Below are positions 29,369-39,605 of a stretch of 64,000 nt of DNA, in pieces. Numbering within the stretch: position 1 is the stretch's first letter; each line of letters begins with the position of its first letter. The notes under the pieces are model-generated. The model did no database searches. It was not told the DNA's origin and saw nothing but the letters and a program-made list of their open reading frames with translations. The position numbers were made by a program, and so were the translations under genes. Source of the stretch: Jhaorihella thermophila (GTDB taxonomy: Bacteria > Pseudomonadota > Alphaproteobacteria > Rhodobacterales > Rhodobacteraceae); the NCBI RefSeq assembly GCF_900108275.1, contig NZ_FNVD01000003.1:124001-188000 (forward strand), in the 5' to 3' direction.

Positions 29369-30184
29369 TCATGCCCGCGCCGCCCGGATCCGCGGGTCCA
29401 GCCAGTCGCGCAACCCATCCCCCATAAGGTTCAGGCCCAGCACGGTGACGATGATCGCCAGCCCCGGAATCAGCGCAAGATGTGGCGCGAAACTGACCAT
29501 CGTCTGCGCATCCGCCAGCATCCGCCCCCAACTGGGCGTGGGCGGCTGCGCGCCCAGGCCGACATAGCTGAGCCCCGCCTCGGCCAGAATACCGAGGCTG
29601 AACTGGATCGTTCCCTGCACGATCAGCAGATTCACCACGTTGGGCAGGATATGCTCGACGGAAATCCTCGCATCTGACTTGCCCGCGACCCGCGCGGCCA
29701 TGATGAATTCGCGCTCCCACAGTGACAGAGCCGCCCCGCGCGTGATGCGGGCAAAGACGGGGATGTTGAAGATGCCGATGGCGATGATCGCATTGATCGC
29801 GCCCGCGCCGTAGACTGCGGTAATCAGGATCGCGATGACGAGGCTCGGGAAGGCAAATACCAGATCGTTGCCGCGCATGATGACCTCGTCCAGCCATGAC
29901 CCCTTGCGCGCCGCCGCCGCCAGCCCCAGCGGCACGCCCAGCCCCATGCCGATCCCCACCGCCACCAACGCCACCGCGATCGAGGTGCGCGCGCCCACCA
30001 TGATCATCGAAAACATGTCGCGCCCGAAATGGTCGGTGCCGAACCAGTGCCGCGCATTCGGCGTCTGGAGCTTCTCGGGGATGTTCATCGCGGCAAAGTC
30101 GTAGGGCGTCCAGACGAAGGAGATCAGCGCCGCTGCAAGGATCAGCGACGACAGCGCCGCGCCAAGGATCAGATTGCGGCTCAT
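29369..30184 (-). CDS. Peptide-type ABC transporter permease (DppC/OppC family)
   Basis: 271-residue integral membrane protein with five to six hydrophobic segments. The EAA-type ATPase-contact loop is REFIMAARVAGKSDARISVEHILPN. The N-terminal WFGTDHFGRDMFSMIMVGARTSI block is diagnostic of DppC/OppC proteins. Its ATG overlaps the stop of the DppB-type gene (30181-30184). Confidence 0.94.
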   Translation of the reverse strand: MSRNLILGAALSSLILAAALISFVWTPYDFAAMNIPEKLQTPNARHWFGTDHFGRDMFSMIMVGARTSIAVALVAVGIGMGLGVPLGLAAAARKGSWLDEVIMRGNDLVFAFPSLVIAILITAVYGAGAINAIIAIGIFNIPVFARITRGAALSLWEREFIMAARVAGKSDARISVEHILPNVVNLLIVQGTIQFSLGILAEAGLSYVGLGAQPPTPSWGRMLADAQTMVSFAPHLALIPGLAIIVTVLGLNLMGDGLRDWLDPRIRAARA

Positions 30185-31128
30185 GTCCGGCTCCTCAGCC
30201 GCGGGTCCACCGCGGCATAGGCCAGATCGACGAGGAAATTCACCACGATCACGGCGAATACCAGCAGCATCACCACCGATTCCACCACGATCAGATCGCG
30301 CGAGGAAATCGCCTGGAACACCAGCCGGCCAAGGCCGGGCAGATAGAATACCTGTTCGATGATGATCGACCCGGCCAGCAGAAAGGAAAACTGCAACCCG
30401 ATGATCGTCAGCACCGGGATCAGCGCGTTGCGCACCCCGTGCCGCCACAGGGCCTGGCGGCGGCTCAGCCCCTTGGCGCGGGCGGTGCGCATGTAGTCCT
30501 CGCCCAGAACGTCCAAGAGCGCCGAGCGCATCACCCGCGCCAGAATCGCCGCCTGCGGCAGGGCCAGCGCGACGGCCGGCAGCGTCAGCGATTTCATTGC
30601 CGCCCAGGCCCCCTTGTCCCATCCGGCGAAACCGCCCGCGCCGAAGAGCCGCAGCTTGATTGCGAAGATCAGCACCAGCATCATCGCGAACCAGAAATTC
30701 GGGATCGCGATGCCCAGCTGCGTCACCCCCATCACGGCAGCATCCGCCGGCCTGCCGCGACGGGCGGCCGCAAAGATCCCTGCGGGAAAGGCAATCAGCG
30801 TCGAAAGCATGAGCGCATAGAGCGCCAGCGGCAGCGACACCCACAGCCGGTCCGCCACCATCTGCGCCACCGGGGTCCGATAAGTGTAGGAAGTGCCGAA
30901 ATCCCCCGTCGCCATGCCGCCGACCCAATCGAGGTATCGCTGCCATTTCGGCACGTCCAGCCCCAACTCCGCCCGCAGCGCCGCCACCGTGTCGGGCTGG
31001 GCATTGATCCCCAGCATGAAACGCGCCGGATCGCCCGGTGCCACCTCGACCACCGAGAAGATGACCAGACTCGCCACCGCAAGACTGACGATCAGCGAAG
31101 CCAGGCGTTTGAGCGAATAGCGCAGCAT
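30181..31128 (-). CDS. Peptide-type ABC transporter permease (DppB/OppB family)
   Basis: 315-residue inner-membrane permease. It has the N-terminal membrane helix with YSLKRLASLIVSLAVASLVIF, the PGDPARFMLG motif, the EAA-type loop DYMRTARAKGLSRRQALWRHGVRNALIPV and six predicted helices. It overlaps the DppC-type gene by four bases. Its start is 183 bases after the end of the frameshifted ion-channel gene, and that gap contains a repeat element. Confidence 0.94.
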   Translation of the reverse strand: MLRYSLKRLASLIVSLAVASLVIFSVVEVAPGDPARFMLGINAQPDTVAALRAELGLDVPKWQRYLDWVGGMATGDFGTSYTYRTPVAQMVADRLWVSLPLALYALMLSTLIAFPAGIFAAARRGRPADAAVMGVTQLGIAIPNFWFAMMLVLIFAIKLRLFGAGGFAGWDKGAWAAMKSLTLPAVALALPQAAILARVMRSALLDVLGEDYMRTARAKGLSRRQALWRHGVRNALIPVLTIIGLQFSFLLAGSIIIEQVFYLPGLGRLVFQAISSRDLIVVESVVMLLVFAVIVVNFLVDLAYAAVDPRLRSRT

Positions 31129-31198
31129 GGCCGACAGGTTAGCCCACGAGACAGAGCGTTGGAACCGCTCCGGGCGGGCGGGCCTGTATGCCTCGTCT

Positions 31199-31278
31199 CT
31201 TCATCTTGCCCGCAATACTCCGGGGGAGCGCGAGGGGGCAGCGCCCCCTCGCATCGGTCGGATCGGCGGTGCCGATCC
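31199..31278 (-). repeat. Intergenic stem-loop repeat element, copy 3
   Basis: On the minus strand: a first hairpin GGATCGGC-ACC-GCCGATCC (31260-31278), a second hairpin GCGAGGGGGC-GCT-GCCCCCTCGC (31230-31252), then CCCCCGGAGTATTGCGGGCAAGATGAAG to 31199. It is downstream of the ion-channel gene and before the DppB-type permease, so it may separate their transcripts. Confidence 0.75.
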
Positions 31279-31311
31279 GAAAACCTGCACCCCGCATGAC
31301 AGGCAGGCCTC

Positions 31312-32378
31312 TCATCCCGTCCACAAATAGTAATAGGCCGCGAACAGGACCACGCCGGCATAGCCAAAGGGATAGATCCACTTGACCACGTATTTGTCGG
31401 CCAGCGCAGCGGCCCCGGCGCGTCCCTTCGCCTCCAGTCGGCTGAGCAGCACGTTGAACACCACGATCGCCCCGGTCACCAGGAACACGCATTGCAGCAG
31501 AAAATCGAGGAAGGTCACATAACCCAGTCTGGGCAAGTCCGCGGCGATCGCCCAGTTGAACGCGACAAAGACCAGCAGGTTGCCGCCGGCGATCTCGATC
31601 CGCTTGCTGTAATCCTCCAGAAAGAACGAACTCCACCCCACCACGATCAGGATCAGAATCGGCAAAAAGATCCGCAGCGCATAATACTGAATTGCCGATG
31701 CGCCTCGAACCGCAATGCCATGCGATCGCTCTCCTGCCCGGAAAGACCGGGCTGCGAGGAAAGCTGCATCCGGGCATTGCCAAAGACCCACTCCTCCTCG
31801 CCCAGCAATTCGCCCAGGCCCGAGACATCCTCCAGCGGGTAGAAATGCACCCACTGAGACGGATAGACCGACATGATTTCGAAGAAGAAGGTCTGCGTGT
31901 CAAAGGGATAGCGGCGAAAGTTGAAATAGGGTGCCTGCAGCGTCAAAGAGGACTTCTCGAAATACCGGATCCCGCCGCCGGAATCCACGGCGACCACCGC
32001 CTGATGGATCCAGCGGTTCGACTGCTGGTTCTCCACCACGAAACAGGGCACAGGCGCCCCCCGCTCGCGCGCCAGATCGATCAGGTCGTCGGGTTGCATC
32101 ACCTTGACCTCGCCCCCCTCGCCGGCCGGATCGAAGGCCAGTTCCGGCGCATCCCACACCATCCGCAGCGACACCACCGCGCCGAAATTCTCGGATTTCT
32201 GATCGACCGAAGTGATCTGGTCGATCTTGATCCCGACCCCCACATCGAGCGGCCGGGCAGGAGGCCGCGACACCGGTGCCGCGCCGGTCGTGGACAGCCC
32301 CTCGGCCGCTGCCGGACCGGGCAGAACCGGCAAGGCCAGATGAAGAATCAGTCCGGCGACCAGGATCCAGTTGCGCAT
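31312..32378 (-). pseudogene. Prokaryotic pentameric ligand-gated ion channel (Cys-loop/Pro-loop family), frameshifted
   Basis: Two overlapping frames together encode one channel subunit. The first frame (32378 down to ~31691) has a signal peptide (ILVAGLILHLALPVLPGPAAA) and a beta-rich extracellular domain with the Pro-loop landmark FRRYPFDTQTFFFEI. The second frame (down to 31312) has four membrane helices, starting YYALRIFLPILILIVVGW and ending near the C-terminus at FGYAGVVLFAAYYYLW, as in GLIC/ELIC-type channels. The join is at about 31691-31694: one A missing from the minus-strand CAATTCAG would restore HRQIQYYALRIF. It may be a true mutation or a sequencing error. The first residues of a Cys loop are absent, as in bacterial members. 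It lies between the peptide-binding protein and the permeases. Confidence 0.82.
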
Positions 32379-32455
32379 GCAAATCGCTCCAATGCGTTGC
32401 GGCCCCCTTGGGTCCGTCCGGCCCGGCGCCGAGAATGCGCGCCGGACCGCAAGGA

Positions 32456-33946
32456 TCAGTTCTCCCAATAGACCGCCGTCAGGTCGGTGGCCTGGGTCGG
32501 CGCGTTGGCCCAGAGCCCCCGCACGCCCGCCTTGGCCACCGTCAGCGCCGGCAGCTGGAACAGATAGCCGTTGACGTAATCCTCGGCGATGATCCGCTGC
32601 GCCTTTTGCAGCAGTTCCGTCCGCTTCGCCGGGTCCGTGGCGGCGTTCAGCTCCTTCATCAGCGCCTGAAAATCGGGGTTGTCATACTGGAAATAGTAAT
32701 CGGGCCGGGCATAGATACCAATATCCATCGGCTCGGTATGGCTGACGATGGTCAGGGCATAGTTCTTGCCCCGGAATACGGTTTCCAGCCATTGCGCCCA
32801 TTCCACGTTGATGATCTCGGCCTTGATGCCGACCGCGGCAAGCTGTGCCTGGATGATCTCGCCCCCGCGCCGGGCATAGGACGGCGGCGGCAGGTGCAGC
32901 GTGGTTTCGAACCCGTCCGGGAACCCGGCCTCGGCCAGCAGCTTGCGGCTGAGGTCGGGATCGTATGCAGACAGGTCCGTCAGGTCCACATAGGCCGGGT
33001 GATGCGGCGCGAAATGGGTGCCGATCGGTGTGCCATAGCCGAACATCGCCCCGTCGATCAGCGCCTGCCGGTCGATCGCATGGGCCACGGCCTCGCGCAC
33101 CTTCACGTTGTCAAAAGGCGGCTGCTTGTTGTTGGTGGAGAGGATCGTTTCGCCCTCGGTCGAGCCCACCAGAACCTGAAAGCGCGGGTCGGCCTCGAAT
33201 TGCGGCAGGTTTTCCGGCGCGGGAAAGCCGGTGAAAACATCCACGTCTTCGGCCATCACCGCGGCGAAGGCGGCGGTCGGATCGCTGATGAACTTGAATG
33301 TCACATGGTCCAGCTTCGCCGGCGTGCCCCAGTAATCGGGGTTTTTCACAAGCTCGATCCTGTCGCCCTGCACCCAGCTGGAGAACTTGAAGGCCCCGGT
33401 GCCGACGGGATGCTGCTTGATGCCGTCGATGCTTTCGGGGGCGACGATCACCGCGTCGCCCCAGGCCATGTTGAACAGGAAATTGCCGTTGGGCTCCTTC
33501 AGCGTGACGCGCACGGTCAGCGGGTCCACCACCTCGACGCTTTCAATCCCGGAAAACAGCGCTTTCTGGGCGTTGGCGCTGTCTTCGGCCCGGGCGCGGT
33601 CGAGGCTGAACTTCACGTCCTCGGCATCCATGGTGGTGCCGTCATGGAAGGTCACGCCCTCGTGCAGGTGAAAGGTATAGACCGTGCCGTCGTCGGAAAT
33701 GTCCCAGCTTTTCGCCAGCCCCGGCACGATCGACCCGTCGCCCATGAACCGGGTCAGCCCCTCGAACACATTGGAATAGAGAACCGAATCAATCGCCCCC
33801 GCCGCCGCCGAGGTCGGATCCAGATGCGGCGGCTCGAGCTGCATCGCCACGGTTATATCGCCCTGTGCCGACGCCGCGCCGGCCCAGATGGCCGCCGAAA
33901 GGGCAAGGGCCGAGCCCATGCCGCGCCTGAAAATGTTGAAACCCAT
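32456..33946 (-). CDS. Peptide-type ABC transporter substrate-binding protein (family 5)
   Basis: 496-residue periplasmic binding protein of the DppA/OppA family. The signal peptide runs to about AGAASA/QGDI. The domain shows LDPTSAAAGAIDSVLYSNVFEGL, the LAKSWDISDDGTVYTFHLHEGVTFHDG block that is diagnostic of SBP_bac_5, and the VREAVAHAIDRQAL segment. Start at 33946. It is the first gene of the minus-strand row that continues with the ion channel, permeases and double ATPase. The actual ligand (peptide or other solute) is not known. Confidence 0.93.
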   Translation of the reverse strand: MGFNIFRRGMGSALALSAAIWAGAASAQGDITVAMQLEPPHLDPTSAAAGAIDSVLYSNVFEGLTRFMGDGSIVPGLAKSWDISDDGTVYTFHLHEGVTFHDGTTMDAEDVKFSLDRARAEDSANAQKALFSGIESVEVVDPLTVRVTLKEPNGNFLFNMAWGDAVIVAPESIDGIKQHPVGTGAFKFSSWVQGDRIELVKNPDYWGTPAKLDHVTFKFISDPTAAFAAVMAEDVDVFTGFPAPENLPQFEADPRFQVLVGSTEGETILSTNNKQPPFDNVKVREAVAHAIDRQALIDGAMFGYGTPIGTHFAPHHPAYVDLTDLSAYDPDLSRKLLAEAGFPDGFETTLHLPPPSYARRGGEIIQAQLAAVGIKAEIINVEWAQWLETVFRGKNYALTIVSHTEPMDIGIYARPDYYFQYDNPDFQALMKELNAATDPAKRTELLQKAQRIIAEDYVNGYLFQLPALTVAKAGVRGLWANAPTQATDLTAVYWEN

Positions 33947-34118
33947 GCCGAAATCCCCCCTGCTGTATCGCCTTGGGACCGGCCCGAAACCGGCCTTGTG
34001 ACGCAAAGTCTTTCCGCAAATTGCAAACCGATCAAGGATTTGTTGGCGCTACCGCAGTGGATCGCTGCGCTGCGGCGTGTTATTCGGGGCGCCAATCCGA
34101 ACCGCGAACGGACCGAAG

Positions 34119-34958
34119 ATGAGCGCAAATCCCCCAAAGCCCGCCCCCACGGCCGAAGACATCCGCGCCCGCAAGGGGGGCGAACCGATCGTTAGCCTGA
34201 CGGCCTATACCACGCCGATGGCGCAGCTGATGGATGCCCATTGCGACTTCGTTCTGGTGGGCGACAGCGTGGGCATGGTGCTGCATGGGCTGCCTTCGAC
34301 GCTCGGCGTGACGATGGAGATGATGATTCTGCACGGGCGCGCCGTCGCGCGTGGGCTTAGCCGGGCGATGATGGTGATCGACATGCCGTTCGGCACTTAC
34401 GAGGAAAGCCCGGCGCAGGCCTTTCGCAATGCCGCGAGGCTGATGGCGAAAACCGGCGCCGGCGCGGTCAAGCTCGAAGGCGGGCAGCACATGGCCGACA
34501 CCATCGCCTTTCTCGTGGCGCGGGGGATTCCGGTGATGGGGCATGTGGGGCTGACGCCGCAGTCGATCAACACTCTGGGTGGCTATCGCGTGCAGGGCCG
34601 CGACGACGACGGCGCGCGGGTGCTGGCCGATGCAAGCGCGGTGGCCGAAGCGGGCGCCTTCGCCGTGGTGCTGGAGAAGGTGCCGCAGGGTCTGGCCGAC
34701 CGGATCACGGCGGAGGTGCCGATCCCCACCATCGGCATCGGCGCGTCGGCAGGCTGCGACGGGCAGGTTCTGGTGGTCGATGACATGCTGGGCTTTTTCC
34801 AGGCGTTCAAGCCGAAATTCGTCAAGCGCTATGCCGATCTGGGCGCTCAGGCCGAGGCCGCGATCGCCACATACGCCGCCGAGGTGCGCGCGCGGACCTT
34901 TCCGGCGGCCGAGCATGTCTTTGCCGACACCGTCCCGGCGAAGGGAGCGAAGCAATGA
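34119..34958 (+). CDS. panB: 3-methyl-2-oxobutanoate hydroxymethyltransferase
   Basis: First committed enzyme of pantothenate synthesis, forming ketopantoate from 2-oxoisovalerate and methylene-tetrahydrofolate; 279 residues with the TIM-barrel landmarks [26 protein letters not shown] (metal/substrate), [17 protein letters not shown] and [16 protein letters not shown]. Start at 34119. Its stop overlaps the panC start by four bases (34955-34958). Confidence 0.97.
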   Translation: MSANPPKPAPTAEDIRARKGGEPIVSLTAYTTPMAQLMDAHCDFVLVGDSVGMVLHGLPSTLGVTMEMMILHGRAVARGLSRAMMVIDMPFGTYEESPAQAFRNAARLMAKTGAGAVKLEGGQHMADTIAFLVARGIPVMGHVGLTPQSINTLGGYRVQGRDDDGARVLADASAVAEAGAFAVVLEKVPQGLADRITAEVPIPTIGIGASAGCDGQVLVVDDMLGFFQAFKPKFVKRYADLGAQAEAAIATYAAEVRARTFPAAEHVFADTVPAKGAKQ

Positions 34959-35815
34959 ACGCGCCGATCCTGCGCAAACTGGCCGACCTGCGGGCGGTGA
35001 CCGCCGAATGGAAACGCGCGGGCGAGGTGATCGGCGTGGTGCCGACCATGGGCGCGCTGCATGCGGGCCACCTGTCGCTGGTCGAGGCGGCCTGCGCCGC
35101 CTGCGACCGCGTGATCGTGACGATCTTCGTCAACCCCAAACAGTTCAACAACCCCGAGGATCTGGCCAACTATCCCCGCACCGAACACGAGGATGCGGAG
35201 AAACTGTCGGCCCATCGGGTGGACGCGATCTGGGCGCCGGATGCCGACCAGGTCTATCCCGAAGGCTTTGCCACCACCGTGTCGGTGGCGGGTCTGACCG
35301 ACGTGATGGAAGGTGCCTTCCGCCCCGGCCATTTCGACGGGGTGGCGACGGTCTGCGCCAAGCTGTTCCTGCAGACGGGAGCCGACAGGGCGTTCTTTGG
35401 AGAAAAGGATTTCCAGCAGCTCAAGATCGTGCGGCGGATGGCGCGGGATCTGGACATCCCCGTCGAGATCAACGCCTGCCCCACGGTGCGCGAGCCGTCG
35501 GGGCTGGCGATGTCGTCGCGCAACCTGCGCCTGTCGGCGGAGGCGCGGGAAAGGGCGGCGTCGCTGAATGCCGTGATGCGGGACGTGGTGGCCGGGCTGG
35601 CCGAGGGGCGCGCCTTTGAGGGGCTGGCGACCGTGGCGCGCATCAGGCTGAAGGAGGCGGGATTTTCCGAGGTCGAGTATCTGGATCTGCGGGCAGAGGA
35701 GGATCTGGCACGGATCGAGCGGCCCGATCGACCGGCGCGGCTGTTCGCGGCAGCCTGGATGGAGGGGATCCGGCTGATCGACAACCTGGCCGTGCCGGTT
35801 TTGCAGGACTGCTGA
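34955..35815 (+). CDS. panC: Pantoate-beta-alanine ligase
   Basis: 286-residue pantothenate synthetase that joins pantoate and beta-alanine with ATP. The class I nucleotidyl-transferase motifs are present: [15 protein letters not shown] near residue 30 (HIGH-type) and [14 protein letters not shown] near 150 (KMSKS-like region). It is in an operon with panB (ATGA overlap). Confidence 0.97.
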   Translation: MNAPILRKLADLRAVTAEWKRAGEVIGVVPTMGALHAGHLSLVEAACAACDRVIVTIFVNPKQFNNPEDLANYPRTEHEDAEKLSAHRVDAIWAPDADQVYPEGFATTVSVAGLTDVMEGAFRPGHFDGVATVCAKLFLQTGADRAFFGEKDFQQLKIVRRMARDLDIPVEINACPTVREPSGLAMSSRNLRLSAEARERAASLNAVMRDVVAGLAEGRAFEGLATVARIRLKEAGFSEVEYLDLRAEEDLARIERPDRPARLFAAAWMEGIRLIDNLAVPVLQDC

Positions 35816-35845
35816 TCCGACTGCATCCGGACACGGCATTGGTTT

Positions 35846-35926
35846 CGGATTGGCTGCGCCAATCCGACCGATACGAGGGGGCGCTGCCCCCTCGCGCTCC
35901 CCCGGAGTATTTCAGGCAAGATGAAG
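35846..35926 (+). repeat. Intergenic stem-loop repeat element, copy 4
   Basis: First hairpin CGGATTGGC-TGC-GCCAATCCG (35846-35866), second hairpin CGAGGGGGC-GCT-GCCCCCTCG (35874-35894), then CTCCCCCGGAGTATTTCAGGCAAGATGAAG ending at 35926. It follows the panC stop in the same orientation and is one of the best-preserved copies. Confidence 0.8.
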
Positions 35927-36024
35927 GAAGTGGGCGCAATCCGTTTCTCGCGCGCGGCAGGCTGTTTTCAAGTCGGCGGACATTGGTCTAACGTCCCCGC
36001 AAATCGAACCGGGGGAGACACCGC

Positions 36025-37509
36025 ATGAGCCATATCCTGTCCATCGACCAGGGCACCACATCGACCCGCGCAATCCTGTTCGACAGAGGAATGCGAGTCG
36101 TCGCGATCGCCCAACAGGAATTCACCCAGCACTATCCGCAGGCGGGGTGGGTCGAGCATGATCCCGAAGAAATCTGGCGGACCACGGTGGCAGTCTGTCG
36201 CGGGGCGCTGGACAAGGCCGGCCTGTCGGCTGCCGATCTGGCCGGCATCGGCATCACCAACCAGCGGGAAACCACGGTGGTCTGGGACCGGGCCACCGGC
36301 AAGGCGATTCACAATGCCATCGTGTGGCAGGATCGGCGCACGGCGCGCCTGTGCGAAACGTTGCGCCGCGAAGGCCACGAGGCGCAGATCACCGCCCGAA
36401 CGGGTCTGTTGCTGGACCCCTATTTCTCGGGCACCAAGGTGCGCTGGATCTTTGACAACGTGCCCGATGCCCGAGAAAGGGCCGGCCGCGGAGAGCTGGC
36501 ATTCGGCACGATCGACTCGTTCCTGATCTGGCGGCTCACCGGCGGCAAGGTGCATGCGACCGATGCCACCAACGCGGCGCGGACGCTGCTGTTCGACATC
36601 CATTCGGGGGCGTGGAGCGAGGAGATCTGCGGCCTGCTGGACGTGCCGATGTCGCTGTTGCCCGAGGTGCGCAACTGTTCTGCCGATTTCGGCACGACCG
36701 ATCCGGCGCTTCTGGGCGGCGCGGTGCCGATCCTGGGCGTGGCCGGCGACCAGCAGGCGGCCACGATCGGACAGGCCTGTTTCGCGCCGGGGATGATGAA
36801 ATCCACCTATGGCACGGGCTGTTTCGCGCTGCTCAACACCGGCGAGACTCCGGTCGCGTCGAAGAACCGGATGCTGACCACGGTTGCCTACCAGCTGGAC
36901 GGCAAGCGGACCTATGCGCTGGAGGGGTCGATATTCGTCGCCGGGGCGGCGGTGCAATGGCTGCGCGACGGGCTGGGCATCATCGACAGCGCCGCGCAGT
37001 CCGGCGAACTGGCACAGCAGGCCGATCCGGCGCAGGACGTGATCCTGGTGCCCGCCTTTACCGGGCTGGGGGCACCCTATTGGAATCCCGATTGCCGGGG
37101 GGCGATGTTCGGGCTCACGCGCAATTCCGGCCCGGCCGAGTTCGCCCGCGCGGCGCTGGAAAGCGTCGGTTTCCAGACCCGCGACCTGCTGGGCGCGATG
37201 CAGGCGGATTGGAGCGGCGGCGCGGAGGTGGTGCTGCGGGTCGATGGCGGGATGAGCGCCTCTGACTGGACCATGCAGCGACTGTCGGACCTGCTGGGCG
37301 CGCCGGTGGACCGGCCGGTGATGCAGGAAACCACCGCGCTGGGGGCGGCATGGCTGGCGGGGATGAAGGCCGGCGTCTACCCCGACATGGACGGGTTCGC
37401 CCAGACATGGGCGCTGGACCGGCGGTTCACGCCCGGCATGGGCGCCGGCGAACGCGAGGCGCGCTATGCCCGCTGGCAGCGGGCGGTGCAGGCGGCGATG
37501 GCGTTCTAG
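36025..37509 (+). CDS. glpK: Glycerol kinase
   Basis: 494-residue FGGY-family kinase converting glycerol to glycerol 3-phosphate. The N-terminal phosphate-binding loop is [16 protein letters not shown], and the glycerol-site segments [18 protein letters not shown] and WQDRRTA are present. The second ATPase domain has [11 protein letters not shown] and [22 protein letters not shown] precedes the ATG. No other glp gene is in the window; it stands alone, convergent with the flavin monooxygenase (stops overlap by 4 bases). Confidence 0.96.
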   Translation: MSHILSIDQGTTSTRAILFDRGMRVVAIAQQEFTQHYPQAGWVEHDPEEIWRTTVAVCRGALDKAGLSAADLAGIGITNQRETTVVWDRATGKAIHNAIVWQDRRTARLCETLRREGHEAQITARTGLLLDPYFSGTKVRWIFDNVPDARERAGRGELAFGTIDSFLIWRLTGGKVHATDATNAARTLLFDIHSGAWSEEICGLLDVPMSLLPEVRNCSADFGTTDPALLGGAVPILGVAGDQQAATIGQACFAPGMMKSTYGTGCFALLNTGETPVASKNRMLTTVAYQLDGKRTYALEGSIFVAGAAVQWLRDGLGIIDSAAQSGELAQQADPAQDVILVPAFTGLGAPYWNPDCRGAMFGLTRNSGPAEFARAALESVGFQTRDLLGAMQADWSGGAEVVLRVDGGMSASDWTMQRLSDLLGAPVDRPVMQETTALGAAWLAGMKAGVYPDMDGFAQTWALDRRFTPGMGAGEREARYARWQRAVQAAMAF

Positions 37510-38769
37510 CGGTTGACCCGCGCGCCTTCCGGTATGATCGGCGGGCGCGCGTTCAGCTCTTCGATCGAGAACCCGGCAATGGATTTGTATTTCGCCGCGT
37601 GCGCGGCGAGTTCTTCGCGCGGGATCACGTCGTCGATGGTATCGAACGCGCCGCCGCAGCGGTCCTCGACCCATTGCAGCACGGCGTCCGGCCCGCCGCC
37701 CGCGCGGTTGGCAAGGCCCACGGCGGTGGTGACCGGGCGGACTTCGGCCTCATAGGCTTCCAGCGCGGCGGGGGTGAGTCCATGCTCCAGCAGCTTGGCG
37801 CCGATCACGCGGGCGTCGATGATCGCCTGGCTCGCCCCGTTCGACCCCACGGGATAGGTCGGATGGGCGGCATCCCCCATCAGCGTCACGCGCCCGTCGG
37901 TCCAGCGCGGCAGGGGGTCGCGGTCCACCATCGGGTATTCATAGACCACATCGGCCCCCTCGATCAGGGCCGGCACGTCGATCCAGTCGAACCTCCAATC
38001 ATCGAACAGCGGCAGAAAGTCGTTGATGTCCGCCTGCCGGTTCCAGTCCTCCTTTTTCCAGTCGGCATCCAGCGGGAACTGCTTTTCCGCGATCCAGTTG
38101 ATCGTGGCGATGCCGGTTTCCGGGTCGGGATCCGAGATCGGGTAGGCCACGAATCGCAAACTGTCATGGCCGATCATCACCATCGCGCCGCCGCCGAAAA
38201 AGGGCCGGGGCCTCGGTCGTGGCGCGCCACAGGATGCGGCCGTTCCAGATCGGTTCGCCTTCGTCAGGATACATCTGCGCGCGCAGGGCGGAATGGATAC
38301 CGTCGGCGGCGATGACGAGGCTGCCCTCGACCCGTTCGCCGTTCTCCAGCAGCAGCGTCGCGCCATCCGCGCGGGTCTCATAGCCCACCGCGCGGGCACC
38401 GGTGCGGACGTGGTTCAGATCAGCCCGGCCCACCAGCGCCGAGAACATCACCAGTTGCAGCTTGCCACGATGCACCGAAAATTGCGGCCAGTCGTAGCCC
38501 GCCCATTGGCCGCGCGGCTCTTCCCAGATCGTCTTGCCGTGTTTGGAGTAGAACCCGTATTGCCGGGTGCGAACGCCGATCATGTCCAGTTCGGCCTCGA
38601 GCCCGAGGTCGAACAGTTCGCGCACCGCGTTCGGCTGCAGGTTGATGCCGACGCCCAGCAGGCGAAGCTGCGCGGCCGATTCGAAGATGCGGAACGGCAC
38701 CCCGATCTGGTGCAGAGTAAGCCCCAGAGAAAGACCGGCGATCCCGGCGCCGGCGATCAAGACTGTCAT
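37506..38769 (-). pseudogene. FAD-dependent monooxygenase (salicylate hydroxylase-like), frameshifted
   Basis: Class A flavoprotein monooxygenase split over two frames. The N-terminal half (from 38769) has the FAD-binding GAGIAGLSLGLTL and the FSVHRGKLQ and IAADGIHSALR segments. The C-terminal half in another frame has GDAAHPTYPVGSNGASQAI, the second FAD motif. The break is at 38197-38204 in the run AAAAAGGG (plus strand): removing one base restores APA-F/L-FGGGAMVM. With that single correction the protein would be about 420 residues, full family length. The substrate is unknown. A homopolymer sequencing error is as likely as a real mutation. Confidence 0.85.
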
Positions 38770-38826
38770 GCGCTGCGTTCCCCTTTCGTGAAACAGAGAA
38801 ACAGGCGGGCGCGTTCGGCGCAAGCC

Positions 38827-39369
38827 CTAGCGTCGGGCGGCGAGGATCAGATCGGGACCAAAAATCGTGTCGGCGTAGTCTTCGAGATAGATCTTGAGCC
38901 AAGGCGTGAAGCGGTCGGGATGGCGGCGCACTTCGGCCAGAAGATCGTGGTAATCGACCCAGCGCGTATCCATCACTTCGTCGGGGTTCGGCGCGATGTC
39001 GATGTCATGCCAGGCATGGGCCAGAAAAACGTCCACGGCCTCATGCTCGACCATGCCGTTGCCCACATCGGCGCGATATTCCAGGTGGTGGCGGAATTCG
39101 GGGTATAGCCCTGTGATGCCAAGCTCTTCGCGCAGACGGCGCACGGCGCAGGTGGCGGAAGGCTCCTCCCAGCCCGGGTGGGTGCAGCAGGTGTTCGCCC
39201 AGAGCCCAGGCGTGTGATACTTGGACAGCGCCCGGCGCTGCATCAGGATGTCACGGCCGCGCACGACAAACACCGACACAGCCTTGTGCCGCAGGCCGCG
39301 AACATGCGCCTCGAGCTTGTCCACGGGCGTCAGCTTGCCATCCACCCAGGCCGGGATCAGGGTGGTCAT
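38827..39369 (-). CDS. idi: Isopentenyl-diphosphate delta-isomerase, type 1
   Basis: 180-residue Nudix-fold enzyme interconverting IPP and DMAPP for isoprenoid, quinone and carotenoid synthesis. The catalytic Cys block WANTCCTHPGWEE and the Glu-containing EYRADVGNGMVEHEAVDVF block are present, along with SKYHTPGLW. Start at MTTLIPAWVDG (39369), which gives the usual length for the bacterial form; the open frame upstream is not conserved-looking. Confidence 0.96.
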   Translation of the reverse strand: MTTLIPAWVDGKLTPVDKLEAHVRGLRHKAVSVFVVRGRDILMQRRALSKYHTPGLWANTCCTHPGWEEPSATCAVRRLREELGITGLYPEFRHHLEYRADVGNGMVEHEAVDVFLAHAWHDIDIAPNPDEVMDTRWVDYHDLLAEVRRHPDRFTPWLKIYLEDYADTIFGPDLILAARR

Positions 39370-39539
39370 GGCAGGTTCGACCGAGATGCCGGCACGCGCT
39401 GGACGGTTTTGCGTGGCTTCGTCAAGATCGGCCCCTCGGATCTGCGTGGTTTCGCGGTTCGCCACCATGTAAGTCGCCCTTGGAGTTTGCCCAAGACCTC
39501 TGGGCCGCGACCAGTGCGCATTCTGTCGCTGCGGCCCAA

Positions 39540-39570
39540 GCGAAAGGCCGCGGCATTGCACCGCGGCCCG
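39540..39570 (-). terminator. Hairpin terminator of the cytochrome c2 gene
   Basis: Perfect 8-base stem GGCCGCGG (39546-39553) / CCGCGGCC (39561-39568) with a 7-base loop, 38 bases after the cytochrome stop on the minus strand. It is followed by TTTCG, so the T-tract is weak. Confidence 0.6.
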
Positions 39571-39605
39571 TTGTCGATCATCGCCCTTGCGGGCAGGACT
39601 GCGCC

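Noticed and set aside
35254-35919. Small open frames beginning MPEILRG... near several intergenic sites
   Set aside because: They are translations of the CCGGAGTATTTC repeat tail on its reverse strand, not genes.
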